DNA of 64,000 bases, from positions 38,496,501-38,560,500 of the forward strand of contig NC_092672.1 of NCBI RefSeq assembly GCF_964355755.1, written 5' to 3'. A program made the position numbers and the translations under genes. Positions 47,701 to 58,430 of the stretch are shown here, one piece after another. The first letter of the stretch is position 1. The number at the start of each line of letters is the position of its first letter. The stretch is from Antedon mediterranea. Its lineage: Eukaryota; Echinodermata; Crinoidea; Comatulida; Antedonidae. Under the pieces are notes generated by a model, which did not search any database, was not told where the DNA came from, and worked only from the letters and a program-made list of their open reading frames with translations.

Positions 47701-50700
47701 TACGACGTTGGATACCCAGAGAATGCCAATCGAATAGGCAACCCCCCATACTTTATTGGAGATGAAGTCAAATTTAGATGTATGAGTGGTTACGATCTTA
47801 TTGGCTCGAGTTCCCGTACTTGCCAACCAAACGGAAAATGGAGTGGTTACCTCACAATATGTGACAACGGCGGTAAATGAAATGAAAGCAATTTTTTATT
47901 ATTATTATTATTTTTATTCTCATTTTAGGCAAATTTCCAAGGATTACCACAAGTGAATTCATTCACTATCCTTCTCAAAGGTGGCAATCCTGTTCACAAG
48001 ACAAACATATACACAAGATGCTCTACATAAACAAAGTCTTATTACAAGTCTTTGAGAGTGGAGTTGTAAAATGTCATGACAAAAAATCCTGACATGACAA
48101 GACTTAAACCCAAGACCCTTAGATTGGTAGCCAAGCATCATAACCACCAAGCCACAACCTCCAAAATAATTTGCCGGGTGGTGTACACAAATACTAAAGG
48201 AGATGATTTGGATTAAATAAGCATTATTATCAAGTCCAAAGTATATTTACATTATGTAGAAAATAAATAATATCATTTTAGTTTACCTTTTAACTTTAAA
48301 ATAAAATGTTTTAAAGAAACAACATTTTTTACGCCTAAATAAAATTCTTATTTTTAGCTGGTGACTGCCGGAATCCAGGTACCCCTATAAATGGACGCAA
48401 AGTGGGACGAAGGTACATGCTAGGAGACGTTGTTACATTTAAATGTAACAAAGGATTTGCAATAATTGGTACGAGCGAAAGAACATGCTTAAACACTGGA
48501 GCGTGGAGTGGCACACAACCTACATGCCGAGGTATCATAAATCGTGGTTACCCCTCTAGAGACGCAACGAAAGGACGTTTGCGCAACGCAAGCGAGTTGA
48601 CCAATGACAAGCCACTGTTTGAATAATCCATCGCTTGTGATTGGTCAAATCGCTTACGTTGTGTTGTTACGTCCTTGCGTTGCGTCGCTAGTGATGAGAA
48701 CCAAGCTTAAGAATTCTTCAAATGTATCTGTCTTTAATATTTCAATTTCAATTTATTAAAAAAAGCCTTTAGAAATGGAGATATACATTAAAGTAACAAA
48801 ACAAAAGCAAAACATTAATACTGTAAACAAAACAAAAAGAATCAATAAATTCTTTATTGTACAGTGCTTTGTGTTTACAGTAACATATTGACCATGCATG
48901 CATAATTCAATCTTTTAATTTTAGGCCCCAGAGACTACGATGATCCTGAAAGTATTGCGCAATATTTTGGAAAAACACTTGACAAGTTTCACGAAGACAC
49001 TGCAATTAGTAGTGACGGTGATTCTAGAGGACGAACTATTGATTTGAGTTACGGCGGGCGATTGGAAATCTACATAGCGATCGACGCGTCCGGTAGCATT
49101 CGAAAACCAAACTTTGATCACGCCGTTGAATTTGCAAAAGCTTTAGTTCGGAAAGTAAGTTAAAAAATAGGACATTATCTGCAAATTAATATTACACAAG
49201 GCACAGCAAGAATACATTCTAACAATGTATCAAAGTGGGAAAGAAAAGAGAAAAACAACACTCTATATGTTGCATTCATAATAGGAAAAATGTGTAATAT
49301 TATATATAGTTTTAAATCAAGTGCAAATCTACGTATTATTTCAGACAGGTGTCTCTGGAGGAAGAAAAGGGCCTTGGTACGCCGGTCTTATGTACACCAA
49401 TACAATAGAGCGAGATAAGTATTTTCATGTAACATCTACAAGCAAGGAAGACGTTCTTGGTGAATTTGATAGATTTGAATATGAAGAAGGTATTGTCAAC
49501 CCTACGTTAAACAAAATGTTATTATGAAATACAATTTTTTTTTTTTTTTTTTTTCTCTTTTGTGGGGGTCACCCACATTTATTCATTCCTTTTACAAATA
49601 TATATTATATAACATACATACATTTTTATAAAAATAAAGAACAATAAAATGCAATATAACAGCTAAAAAGGCACTATATCTATACATGTACATAAAATAG
49701 ATGGAGTAAAAGTATGCTTTAAAAACGTACATTTTATGTTTATTGCAAGTTATAGTAAAAGTACAACTATTTATCATTTAAATTTACTTTATATTAAGAA
49801 ATGTATTAAAAAGTAGCTGTTTCTTTTATTATATCTTAAATCAGTACTCACAATTTGTTTCTTTATTTCTTTTGACCTTATATTACATCCGTTACAAATA
49901 TATACACACATACACACATTAATATACCTATTTACATTTACGAATCAGTTTAATCTAGTTATTATAAACACATTATATGCTACTTTTTATGTTTTGGCCT
50001 TGTATAACATTTGTTTCATTCCACTATTTCTATTCCTTTAAAGTTCTTTTCTTACTATGTTGGCCCTTTACATTTACCAGTTTGTTTACTTATATGCTTG
50101 ACCGTGTTTTTCAGTCTATGTTTTACCCTAATACATTTATTTCTATCATGTATTAGTTTTAGTATAAGTCTAGGTGTTAGTTTTACACTACAGCTTGTAC
50201 TAGTTTTATATTTTTCTTATTTTATGAATTCTAATAATTTAATTTTAACATCATTCCATTTTATAACTGCTTTATACTGATTACATGCGTATTCATTTTC
50301 TATAAGATTTTTTAATTCAAACTTAAACATATTCAAGATACTTTTTGATTCGTTACCCATCATGTTATCTAATAAACTAAGCCTTATGCGGGATTTGTAT
50401 ATACAAAACGTAAAGATAGATGTTAGCTCATTTACAAGTTTATCTTTGGAACCAGTAACTATATCAAACCAATGTATTGGCGTTTCATTAGGAAAACATT
50501 CAACAATAAGATTATTGAATTTCCTCCAAACTGGCTTAATCACTTTACACTTAAGTAACATATGTTCTTCGTTTTCTATCACATTCTTACATCTATCGCA
50601 AATATTAGTTTTAGACAATTTCCAAATATGTAATCTTTTATTACAAACAAGTATGCGATGTAAAAGTTTAAAATTGAATTGCGCAACTTTTACCATATGT

Positions 50701-53700
50701 TTCATATCTTTGACTTTATTATTCCATATTTTGTTCCATACCATAGTCTTATTTAAAAACTCTGCTTCCCATTTTACTTGGGAGATTGGCACTGTCTTTA
50801 GTTCAAATATAAACTTATCATAAAAACCTGTTTTAACATTTGATTTGAATAATTCATTTTTAATATCAACATTAACTTGTTCTTTCTCTAATCTATGTCG
50901 TGCCAATACTTCCTTCCATTCAATAGGAATAGCATTCATGAGCTTGAAGTATTTTATTATCCCATTATGCTTTACTAATAACGTGGGAATTAAATCTCTA
51001 AGACTTACAATTGTGTTATTGACCAAAATGTCACCAATTGTTTTATAGCCCGACTTTAACCAATCTTTGAAGTATAAAGACTTTCCGTTTGACAGTATGT
51101 TTATTTTCCCACAAGGTTTGAGATTTAATTTCCTGTACATTTTGAGGATCTAACATTTCAATATTATTTATTTTCACAATTGCATTAATCATATTTAAAT
51201 AAAATTCAGGCATAATTTGTAATTGTTTATGCTCTTCAAAATTAAGCTTACTTATCTCTAATGTACATTCTATAGGGTACATGTAATATTTTGGAATACA
51301 TTTCCACTTGCCTGGGTCTGGGCTAAGTAGTCTCTTAACCCAGTTTAGCTTTAACGAGTTCACAACTACATAAAAATCAATCATATTAACCCCTCCTTCT
51401 TCTATTTTATTTATAAGTGTTTTCCTCTTAATCTTTTCTATTTCTGCATAGGAATCTATACAGTAACTTCTCTACCATTGGAAATACAATTTTTTAAATA
51501 ATCTCATCACCTACCAACTTCAACAGTTAACAATTATCAGCAACATTCCGAACATAGTAAAGCTTATAGTCCACACTGGCCAAATTAGTTTGGAAAATGT
51601 TTTCAAAAGTTTGCTAGTGAGACCTGTTGACAAACTGCAGAAAACAAGTCTATATTAGCAAATATTAGTTTCAAAACTCGAGCAAACTCTTAGTTCATCA
51701 AGAAATGTTTTCCAAAGTTTGTGAGACCAGTTAAAAAGCTGCAGAAAAAAAGATTTTGCAGAATTACATTAGCAAATTTTAGTTTCCAAACTCCAAGTTT
51801 GTCAAGAAGTGTTTTCCAAAATTTGCTAGTTTAGTTTGAAAACTCAAGCAAACTCTGAGTTTGTTATTGCGTGAATTCGACTTATATTGGCTTAATTGAC
51901 AAAAAACTTTCATACCAAAAAATATAATTGTTTCTATTTGAACACAGATGGTGGGACAGATACAGCTGCTGCATTGAATTTTGTCCGTACTCAAATGATT
52001 TCATTTTCTAAAGCAACATTTCGAGAAGAGGATGAAAGAGCTTCATCAAGAATCCCTCCCCCAAAACGAGTTGTATTTCTTCTCTCCGATGGTAAATATG
52101 ACAATTTATTGTTTCTTTGAATTCGAGCCAAAGACCAGCCACTGATACCCACAGCATTGTCATTATTTTCAATAAGAGAAATATATTAATTACAAGTAAT
52201 CGAAATATAGGTGCGTCTAATAGTGGCGGAGACCCTATTAAGGCTGCTGAACTACTGAAGGATGACGGTGTTGAAATCTACGTCATTGGTGTCAGGCTTA
52301 AGAAAGAGAATGACGAGCTACTTGGCATAGCATCAACAGATCTACCAGGTGAACACATATTCATTCTAGCTGACCATAATTCCCTTGGAAGGCTCGCTGA
52401 TGAAATTACTGGAAAAACAAAGCCAGGTATGTAGGTCTATTCTTAGTTAAGTTAATAAAACTAAGAAACATTAACTGTTCTGTCGTTTCATTGCTAGTAG
52501 AAACGATGATTAACAATAACAATTTGATGATAAATAAAAATACTTTGGTTATTACAAGGACACAGTACGCATGTACGCGCGATGGACCAAGTAGTGTGCG
52601 AGTACCAGTAAAATAAAAACAGCAGCCAATATGGTAGTGATATGTTCAAATATGGTAGTGATATGCTCAAATATGGTATTGATATGCTCAAATATGGTAT
52701 TGATATGCTCAAATATGGTAATGATATGACATCATCATGTCCTTATATGAACACATCACATTGTTTTTGTCACATAAAGTTTAATAGTGTAGACAGGGCT
52801 TAACTTTCCAACAATGATTTCCTTATTCTAGACTATAGCATATGTGGTATAGCAGGAGATACCCAAGAAAGCAGTCAGCGGGGCAGAGTATCTGGAGGAT
52901 GGGAGGCAATTGAAGGGGCGTGGCCATGGCAAGCAATGTTATGGAAATCACAATTCGATGTAAACAGCAACAAGTATATAGTAAGTTGCGATTATATTTT
53001 AAATAAATGACCATAATAAAGATTATTATGGTTTGTTTTTAAATAAAAATCACAATAAATATTATGGTTTTTATTGTTTTGTGTACAACAGCAACTTTTT
53101 TTATTGAGACGACCAACAAAGATTGTGCGTTCTATATACTACACTATACTAGTGTAAACACTATATTATTATATATGCATTTTACTTTTTATTTACTGTA
53201 ATTTTAAGTAGCCTAAATTCAAGAAAATAACTAACATTTAATATGTATTTGTAATAATGAATGAAAAGTGGTTTACACTACTCACCAAGTGTTGGCGTTA
53301 TAGTATAATTGTGGTTAATATTATAAATTCCGACGAAGGTAAGCATTACTGTAATCTTAGTAGCAGCAAAAAGCATTTTAGATTGTTTTACGGTTTACTT
53401 TTCAGCCCGATGATAGTCTTTTTTGTGGTGGTAGTATCATAGACAGAGAGTGGATATTAACAGCAGCACATTGTTTTCGTAACTACAACAAGGAGGATCA
53501 TATTAGGCCTATACTCGTTGGTTTGGGTACGTATGTTCCCTCTCCCTTTCTTTATTCTATCACCACTCCTGGGTTTTGTTTCTTCTCAGAAAAAACACTT
53601 AATTAACACTTTCAGTAGAGCAGCAGCAGTAGTGTTAAAATAATGAAACCTTCATAAATCTAATTGAGATGATGATAAGGATCCTTGGTAATGTGCCTAC

Positions 53701-54996
53701 GTACAAATTACGGGAAAATTGTTAAAATTATGTCAATACCACAATTCAATTTTTATTGCACGCGATGTGTGTGCGTCGTTCAGGCCTATACTTCGCTGAG
53801 GCATGTATAGGCATGGAGGAAATATATATCTGTATATTTCCTCCATGGTATAGGCTAGGTCTAGGCGTTATAGTCTAGGCTATAACGCGCACTTCTGGGA
53901 AATCTAATTCCCTTGGGGGATCTCAAATGTTATAATACATCTCAGTTCTAAGCAGTCAATATCTGTATAAAGTTTAGCTTGTTCATGATAAATTGTGATG
54001 GTATTGCAGCATGACCAACACATAAACTGCCAAAACGCTAGATGGATCGCCATAAAATTTCAATGTATTATATTCTGCATAATAGGTTATACAAATAGAT
54101 TTGATAAAAAAGAGTATACAAAACAAGTGACTGTGAAACAGGTAATAAAACACGGAGACTACGATTCAAGCACGTTCGATAATGATATAGCACTACTTAA
54201 ACTCAAAGAACCTATAGAATTCAGTGTCTACATTCAACCGGTTTGTTTGCCAAACATCACGAGAGAAGGTGAGTAAAGTCGAGCGCTGTAAAAAAACAGC
54301 ATTCAATTATCGTACGCTTGGCGGGGGCACGCTATCACGTAGTTTTTGAGAGCTCAATTACCGTTTACATTTAATAAAAAAATACATTTAAAAATCGAAT
54401 GTTACATTCATCAATTCAGGGGAAGATGGCATACTGCAAATCGAATACGAAACAATCATTACCAAATAAGGTTAAAGCGTATCGTAACGTAATTGTTCAA
54501 ATTATTTTTGTAAAAAAAGTCATCTATATTTAAACATAAACCAAATTGCATCAGGCTATTCAACAAACTGTGAACCCCCACTTTTTTTTCAACAGATAAG
54601 CTAAAACCTAATGACATAATGGTATCAACAGGATGGGGTAACACAAAAGTACAAGAAATAGATAAAGGACGTTCCAAACCAGATAATCTACAACAAATAT
54701 ATTCAAAAGTTAGAAAGGACAAAGATTGTTCAGACAATATAGCTGGGACATTTTATTCTTTCACAAACAATATGTTTTGCATAGATGGACAAGGAAATAC
54801 TACTTGTAGAGGAGATTCCGGGGGGCCAATTTCTAAAAAAGTACTTCCTAACGATGAGCGTGATGAACACTGGGTGCAGTTTGGAATTGTTAGTTTTGGT
54901 ATAGGATGTGGGCTAGTGGGTAAATATGATTACCATACTGACGTGACCAGGTTCATGGACTGGATCGAGGATAAGACATCACTTGATTTTAGTTAA
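44719..54996 (+). CDS. Complement factor B / C2 homologue
   Basis: Secreted zymogen of the complement alternative pathway. In the known family it binds C3b and, after cleavage by factor D, forms the C3 convertase. Fourteen exons: 44719-44803, 45363-45560, 46311-46517, 47014-47214, 47690-47872, 48358-48531, 48925-49154, 49345-49489, 51948-52091, 52211-52426, 52832-52980, 53406-53526, 54086-54268, 54596-54996. All introns are GT-AG, all phases agree, and 2637 nt give 878 residues plus TAA. Signal peptide about 1-20 (MLLRLVLLATIC), EGF-like module 67-93, CCP domains at about 99-162, 167-229, 234-287 and 295-348, VWA from about 396 and protease from 614. Human factor B has three CCPs and about 764 residues, so this one is longer. 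A polyadenylation signal lies at 55044. The start was chosen for its signal peptide and phase match to exon 2. Confidence 0.93.
45363..45560 (+). CDS. Factor B exon 2: EGF-like module
   Basis: Residues 29-94. After an acidic, serine-rich linker comes CMRDAYCDTETSTCIC followed by KDGFDGDGVIC. This is the C-terminal part of an EGF fold (CxC, then GFxGDG and C) with five clustered cysteines; the sixth would have to be Cys30 or be absent. The exon is phase 1-1, like the CCP exons, so it could have been gained by exon shuffling. The 45363 acceptor completes GCC (Ala) with the last G of exon 1; the next acceptor upstream (45288) would hit a stop. Confidence 0.8.
46127..46205. repeat. 18-bp tandem repeat, 4 copies, in factor B intron 2
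   Basis: AAACTTGATGATTTGATA repeats four times; the last unit has CTCGATG. Confidence 0.9.
46311..48531 (+). CDS. Factor B exons 3-6: four CCP/sushi domains
   Basis: One domain per phase 1-1 exon (46311-46517, 47014-47214, 47690-47872, 48358-48531). Each has four cysteines and the conserved Trp before the last one: GQWDLKKPVC, GEWSDPTPTC, GKWSGYLTIC and GAWSGTQPTC. In vertebrate factor B the CCP domains form the Ba fragment and contact C3b. The introns hold MITE copies, an 18-bp repeat and a SINE. Confidence 0.92.
47236..47367. mobile_element. MITE family A in factor B intron 4
   Basis: Intact 132-bp copy with ends AAGCTCTGTTTACACTATCA and GATAATGTAGACAGAGCTT. Inner TATGTGACGAAAAA opposes TTTTTTGTCAAACTT. 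It begins about 21 bases after the exon 4 donor. Confidence 0.88.
47500..47600. mobile_element. Dispersed repeat fragment (GAGCACTGAGGAGAGACAA family), factor B intron 4
   Basis: Shares GTGAGCACTGAGGAGAGACA and ACTATCGCCAAAGGGCGTGT with 4344-4460. Probably a retroelement 3' end. Confidence 0.5.
47890..48163 (-). mobile_element. tRNA-derived SINE in factor B intron 5, antisense
   Basis: Reading the minus strand from 48163: GGAGGTTGTGGCTTGGTGGT (A-box-like TGGCTTGGTGG) then GGTCTTGGGTTTAAGTC (degenerate B box GGGTTTAAGTC) about 40 nt later. An unrelated body follows, then an AAT-rich tail (plus-strand ATTATTATTATT at about 47900). Family unknown to me. Confidence 0.6.
48545..48708. mobile_element. 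Palindromic MITE, family B, in factor B intron 6
   Basis: From GGTTACCCCTCTAGAGACGC to TGAGAACCAAGCTT, 164 bp, with GTTGACCAATGACAAG opposite CTTGTGATTGGTCAAAT. It starts 14 bases after the exon 6 donor. Confidence 0.85.
48925..52426 (+). CDS. Factor B exons 7-10: linker and VWA domain
   Basis: Exons 48925-49154, 49345-49489, 51948-52091 and 52211-52426. The MIDAS is complete: D403-x-S405-x-S407 in YIAIDASGSI, Thr478 in GGTDTAAAL and Asp522 in FLLSDG. Arg386 in SRGRTIDL sits 16 residues before the MIDAS Asp without gaps relative to the human factor D cleavage site, so cleavage after Arg386 is predicted. The intron between exons 8 and 9 is large because a LINE is inserted there. Confidence 0.9.
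49541..51480 (-). mobile_element. 5'-truncated LINE (L1/Tx1-like C-terminus) in factor B intron 8, antisense
   Basis: The insertion is bounded by a 15-bp target duplication, GAAATACAATTTTTT, at 49526-49540 and 51481-51495. A poly-T run (poly-A tail of the minus strand) starts at the 3' side. The minus strand encodes the C-terminal part of a reverse transcriptase polyprotein in two frames, about 51384-51110 and 51115-50217, joined by a frameshift. A zinc-knuckle-like motif, ICDRCKNVIENEEHMLLKC, is present. It lacks the catalytic domain, so it is dead. The 3' UTR contains the hairpin GTGGGGGTCACCCAC. Clade assignment is a guess. Confidence 0.9.
51540..51880. repeat. Degenerate ~130-bp direct repeats in factor B intron 8
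   Basis: TGTTTTCCAAAGTTTG, CTGCAGAAAA and CAAACTC motifs recur in the same order about 2.5 times with heavy divergence. Confidence 0.55.
52619..52801. mobile_element. MITE family A, left-truncated, in factor B intron 10
   Basis: Right end TTGTCACATAAAGTTTAATA then GTGTAGACAGGGCTT. Inside are five copies of a 21-bp unit, AAATATGGTAGTGATATGCT or a close variant. Ends 30 nt before the exon 11 acceptor. Confidence 0.8.
52832..54996 (+). CDS. Factor B exons 11-14: serine protease domain
   Basis: Exons 52832-52980, 53406-53526, 54086-54268 and 54596-54996. The domain begins GRVSGGWEAIEGAWPWQAML. The catalytic triad is His666 (LTAAHC), Asp718 (DNDIALL) and Ser820 (CRGDSGGP). The residue six before Ser (chymotrypsin 189) is Thr814 rather than the Asp of trypsins, while position 226 is Asp857 (KYDYHTDV). 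That swap is a hallmark of factor B and C2. Cys599 in the linker probably pairs with the catalytic domain. Confidence 0.92.
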
Positions 54997-55043
54997 AGAA
55001 ATGTGAAATCTAGTGGTTTAAACATATCAGCTAATAATAAGCA

Positions 55044-55049
55044 AATAAA
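55044..55049 (+). terminator. Factor B polyadenylation signal AATAAA
   Basis: AATAAA 48 nt after the TAA stop, immediately followed by the T-rich 3' end of an antisense LINE copy, so the natural cleavage site lies at or inside the insertion. Confidence 0.75.
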
Positions 55050-55056
55050 GCATTTG

Positions 55057-56045
55057 TTTTTTTCTCTCTTTCGTGGGGCCAACCCACTTTTATTTCATTC
55101 TTCATATTACACATTGTAGTTATATATAGAAATTGTATAAAATGTCATTAAAAAAAATGTTTTAAATATATATAAATAAAAATAAAATAATAATGAAACA
55201 ATTAAAAATTAATACATGTAATTTTAAGAAATACAAGTTAATAATTTTCTTTTTACGTTACCCCATTTCTTTTTATCCTTGTTTATGTTACAAGCATATT
55301 GATTCTGTATAAGATTTTTTAGCTCAAATCAGAACAAGTTCCAGACGACTTTTGATCTAATTTTTGAATGTTTTTCTAATGATTTAATAAAGTTTGTTTT
55401 ATAAATACAAAAAGTAAACAATGATAATAATTCATTGACATTTTCACTTTTTGTTCCAATAACAATGTCTAGCCAATCATGTACGGTTTATTCAAGTGTA
55501 TAGCATTTTAGAATCATGTTGTTGAATTTTGTCCATACTTTTTGGATACTTTTACATTTCAAAAGCATGTGCTTGTCTGTCTCAATTTCGTTTTGGCAGT
55601 GTTCGCACATTTCTTCAGGAGATATTTTCCATATCTTCATTCGTTGTTTACATGCCAGAATCCGATGTAGCAGTTTAAAATTAAATTGTGCTACTTTTAT
55701 TACATGTTTCATGCTATATAAGTTCACATTTCTAAATTCTGTTTCCCATTTCGATTGACAAAATGGAGTAATAGATATATTGTTGATAATGTGTTTATAA
55801 TAAAATGAATTTTATACTTTTTACAATATATTGTTTGTATTTTTCGTTTGTCTCTCTCTTTTTCATTGTTTATAAATATTTTCTTCCAATTTGAGGGAAT
55901 TGCATTTACAATCTTAAAATATTCAATTATTCCATTTTGTTGCTCTGAAAGGGTGGGTATCAATTCTGTCGGAGTCATTAATCTGTGATTAACTATTATA
56001 TCTTTTATTGTTTTATACCCTGCTTGTATCCAACTTTTAAAGATG
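55057..56045 (-). mobile_element. Second copy of the same LINE family, degenerate
   Basis: The 3' end has the matching hairpin CGTGGGGCCAACCCAC. On the minus strand fragments such as KVAQFNFKLLHRILACKQRM and CEHCQNEIETDKHMLLKCKS parallel the 49.5-51.5 kb copy. Frames are broken in several places. It lies directly behind the factor B polyadenylation signal. No clear target duplication was found. Confidence 0.85.
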
Positions 56046-56500
56046 TATTGTCCCTTTGACTAATTCCAAAAAAATAAAAAATAAAAGATTTCGAAAAAAG
56101 ATGGGTCATTTTGAAGTATCATAATAGTTATTAACTATCGCCAAAAATTTTTCGGAAAAAAAAAAATTTAACTGAAATTAAATACAGACGTTGTTTTGTT
56201 AAATGTTCAATCAAAACATATCCCATAATGAAACGCACTTGTTTGGCTACTCTGTATGCATAATCATAACACTTCCTCATGATCTGTGTGAAAATACCTT
56301 CTTAACCGTGACGAGTTGTAAACAATCCTAATTTAGCATACTAGATGGCATGGTACGCTCGCTTCGCTCGCGTACCATCTAGGTCGTGCCCACAGATGTT
56401 TCTCGAATACACAGTAATTTCAGCGTAACAAAACTGGCGATTTCAAATGTACTATTATATAATACATTGTTGTTTACAGAAACGAATAAATAGACACGAT
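56046..56500. other. Intergenic DNA, no gene seen
   Basis: AT-rich with a short inverted repeat (ATGGTACGCTCG and CGCGTACCAT) at about 56349-56381. Confidence 0.4.
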
Positions 56501-58425
56501 CAGGCCCGTAGCCAGAATGCATCAGAGGGGGGTTTTCTTGACACCAAGGATTTTGCGAGCGCAGCAAGCAACTGTAGGCTAGGGGCCAGGGGGCCGCCAA
56601 GGGCCCCCGGTCGGGGTCCAGGGGGCGAAGGCCCCTGGAAGCTTTGGCTCTCAGAGCAATTTCGGTTGTTTTAATAAGCTTACAGAGACATTTTTTACCT
56701 ACTAAAATCTGAGTTATGCAGAGAAATTATATAGTACAGTATTATGGAAGTTAGTAGTACTGATCATAAAATACAGCTTTATTGTTGCAAAAAAGTATAT
56801 TATATTAAGCCCTTAAATAATTTCTTATCCTATAAACATAAAAAAACAAATAGTACCGTATATTTCGGTGTAAAAGTCGCACCTGTGTATAAGACGCACC
56901 CATAACGGAGACTGAAATATTAGTATTTTTTATGTAGTCGATGCATAAGACGCACTTATTTCTAGGCCGAAATTTAAACATTTTACAATCAAAACAATAG
57001 TATTTTAATAATAAAACAACGATATTTGAGACATATTTATTAGAATCAAATGATATAATTTTGTTCGATTGCCTTTATTACATCGTAATCAGTCTCTACT
57101 TCAACTGAACGTTCAATGAAAAGGGAAATCCCCATATTTTTTCAGTTACGATGCACTGTGTGGGTAGGGCTAGCCTATGTCTATTTAAGTAACTTTAATT
57201 TCATATTATTTAAATATATACCTTCTTATTGTGTGTATGACCATTATAAAATCAATCCAAATGATGTTCAGTTATTTTGGGCTGATAATGAACCAGGAAT
57301 ATCATGTTGGGTAGGCCTATATGAAAATCTTTCCTATTTCCATGCATGGATTACAGCAATATGAAGAGAGGAGAGCACTAACCATGTACTCCTTGCCTGG
57401 TGGCCAGCACTGTTGGCCATATACACTATGAGATTAGGGGAAGCTACTTAACATAATAACAACATACTCTTTTAGATATCGCTTGACATACGAACTATTG
57501 CCTACATGATTATAAAATTATGTGATTGTTGACATAGAGATGTAATAAAAATAAACCACCGTGATCAAGGGAAATAGTTATTGTGTAATTAAAATGTGAC
57601 ACCACCGTAATTAATGGACTCTTCCATAAATGTGTTGCGCTGTGATGCTGCATGCTGCTAGAATACACACCCGCGAGTTCAGAGAGTATTACTAGGCCTG
57701 GGTAGAATATCTAATGCGTACTGTAATATTAATTAATACAGTCGAGGATGACAGTTTACCTTAACTAAAAATTCAATAAACTTGTTACCACACTGTGGTT
57801 AGACAGGAGTGAGTAACTAGCTAGGCCTACATTGCAGAGTAGTACACTATTTTTAATTAATTTAAGTATTAGTAGGTAATTAAATTAATTAGGGTAACAT
57901 TTAGAGGTCAAATTTGCGTGTCAAAAGTGCGTCTTATACACCGAAATATACGGTAGGCCTACGTACACGTACCAATTTAACTCAGCACCATTTTTATTCA
58001 AGTTTACACACTGAAATTCTTTGGTTTAATGAAAAATATTTCCAGGAAAAAAATAAAAATCCCCAAAAAGATTGAACTGAACTGAACGTGATCTTGTGCG
58101 TTCCGAAAAGCCCGGCCGAAGCACGCGATTGGTCAGTCCATTTTTCTGTCATATTTATAACCATCATCTCTCAACAATCTCTCGATCTCACGCTCAGCAG
58201 TGACTTTGACATCGGACAATCTGTATATTCGATCGATTTAAACATAGTCAATAGAAGTAAAATGACCAAAAAATCTGCTATAATTGATAATTAATTGCAC
58301 GATTTTGGAAGTGGGGCCTTTGTTTTTCAAGGGGGGTTTGCTGGTAAAAGGGGGATTCGCGCAAAAAGGGGGGCGGGGGGGGGGGGGTCGCCCGAACCCC
58401 AAAAAACCCCCTGGCTACGGGCCTG
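56501..58425. mobile_element. DNA transposon, 15-bp perfect TIRs, 5-bp TSD
   Basis: Left end CAGGCCCGTAGCCAG and right end CTGGCTACGGGCCTG are exact inverted complements. Flanks are ACGAT at 56496-56500 and 58426-58430, a 5-bp target duplication. Next to each end is a G or C run (GAGGGGGGTTTT; GGGGGGGGGGGGTCG). Total 1925 bp, 1098 of which are a nested element. No transposase frame. The superfamily is unclear: CAGG ends resemble hAT, but an 8-bp TSD is not seen. Confidence 0.92.
56856..57953. mobile_element. Nested DNA transposon with TA target, mariner/pogo-like ends
   Basis: Ends CCGTATATTTCGGTGTA and its inverse CACCGAAATATACGG are flanked by TA on both sides (56854-56855 and 57954-57955). 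The subterminal GTATAAGACGCAC is also inverted at the right (GTGCGTCTTATAC). 1098 bp, no recognisable transposase. Inserted into the 56501-58425 element after that element arrived. Confidence 0.88.
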
Positions 58426-58430
58426 ACGAT

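Noticed and set aside
50362-50823. Plus-strand frame of 153 codons in factor B intron 8
   Set aside because: It is the antisense shadow of the LINE coding region.
57116-57364. 82-codon frame inside the nested transposon
   Set aside because: No transposase motif or other recognisable domain; length is compatible with chance in AT-rich DNA.
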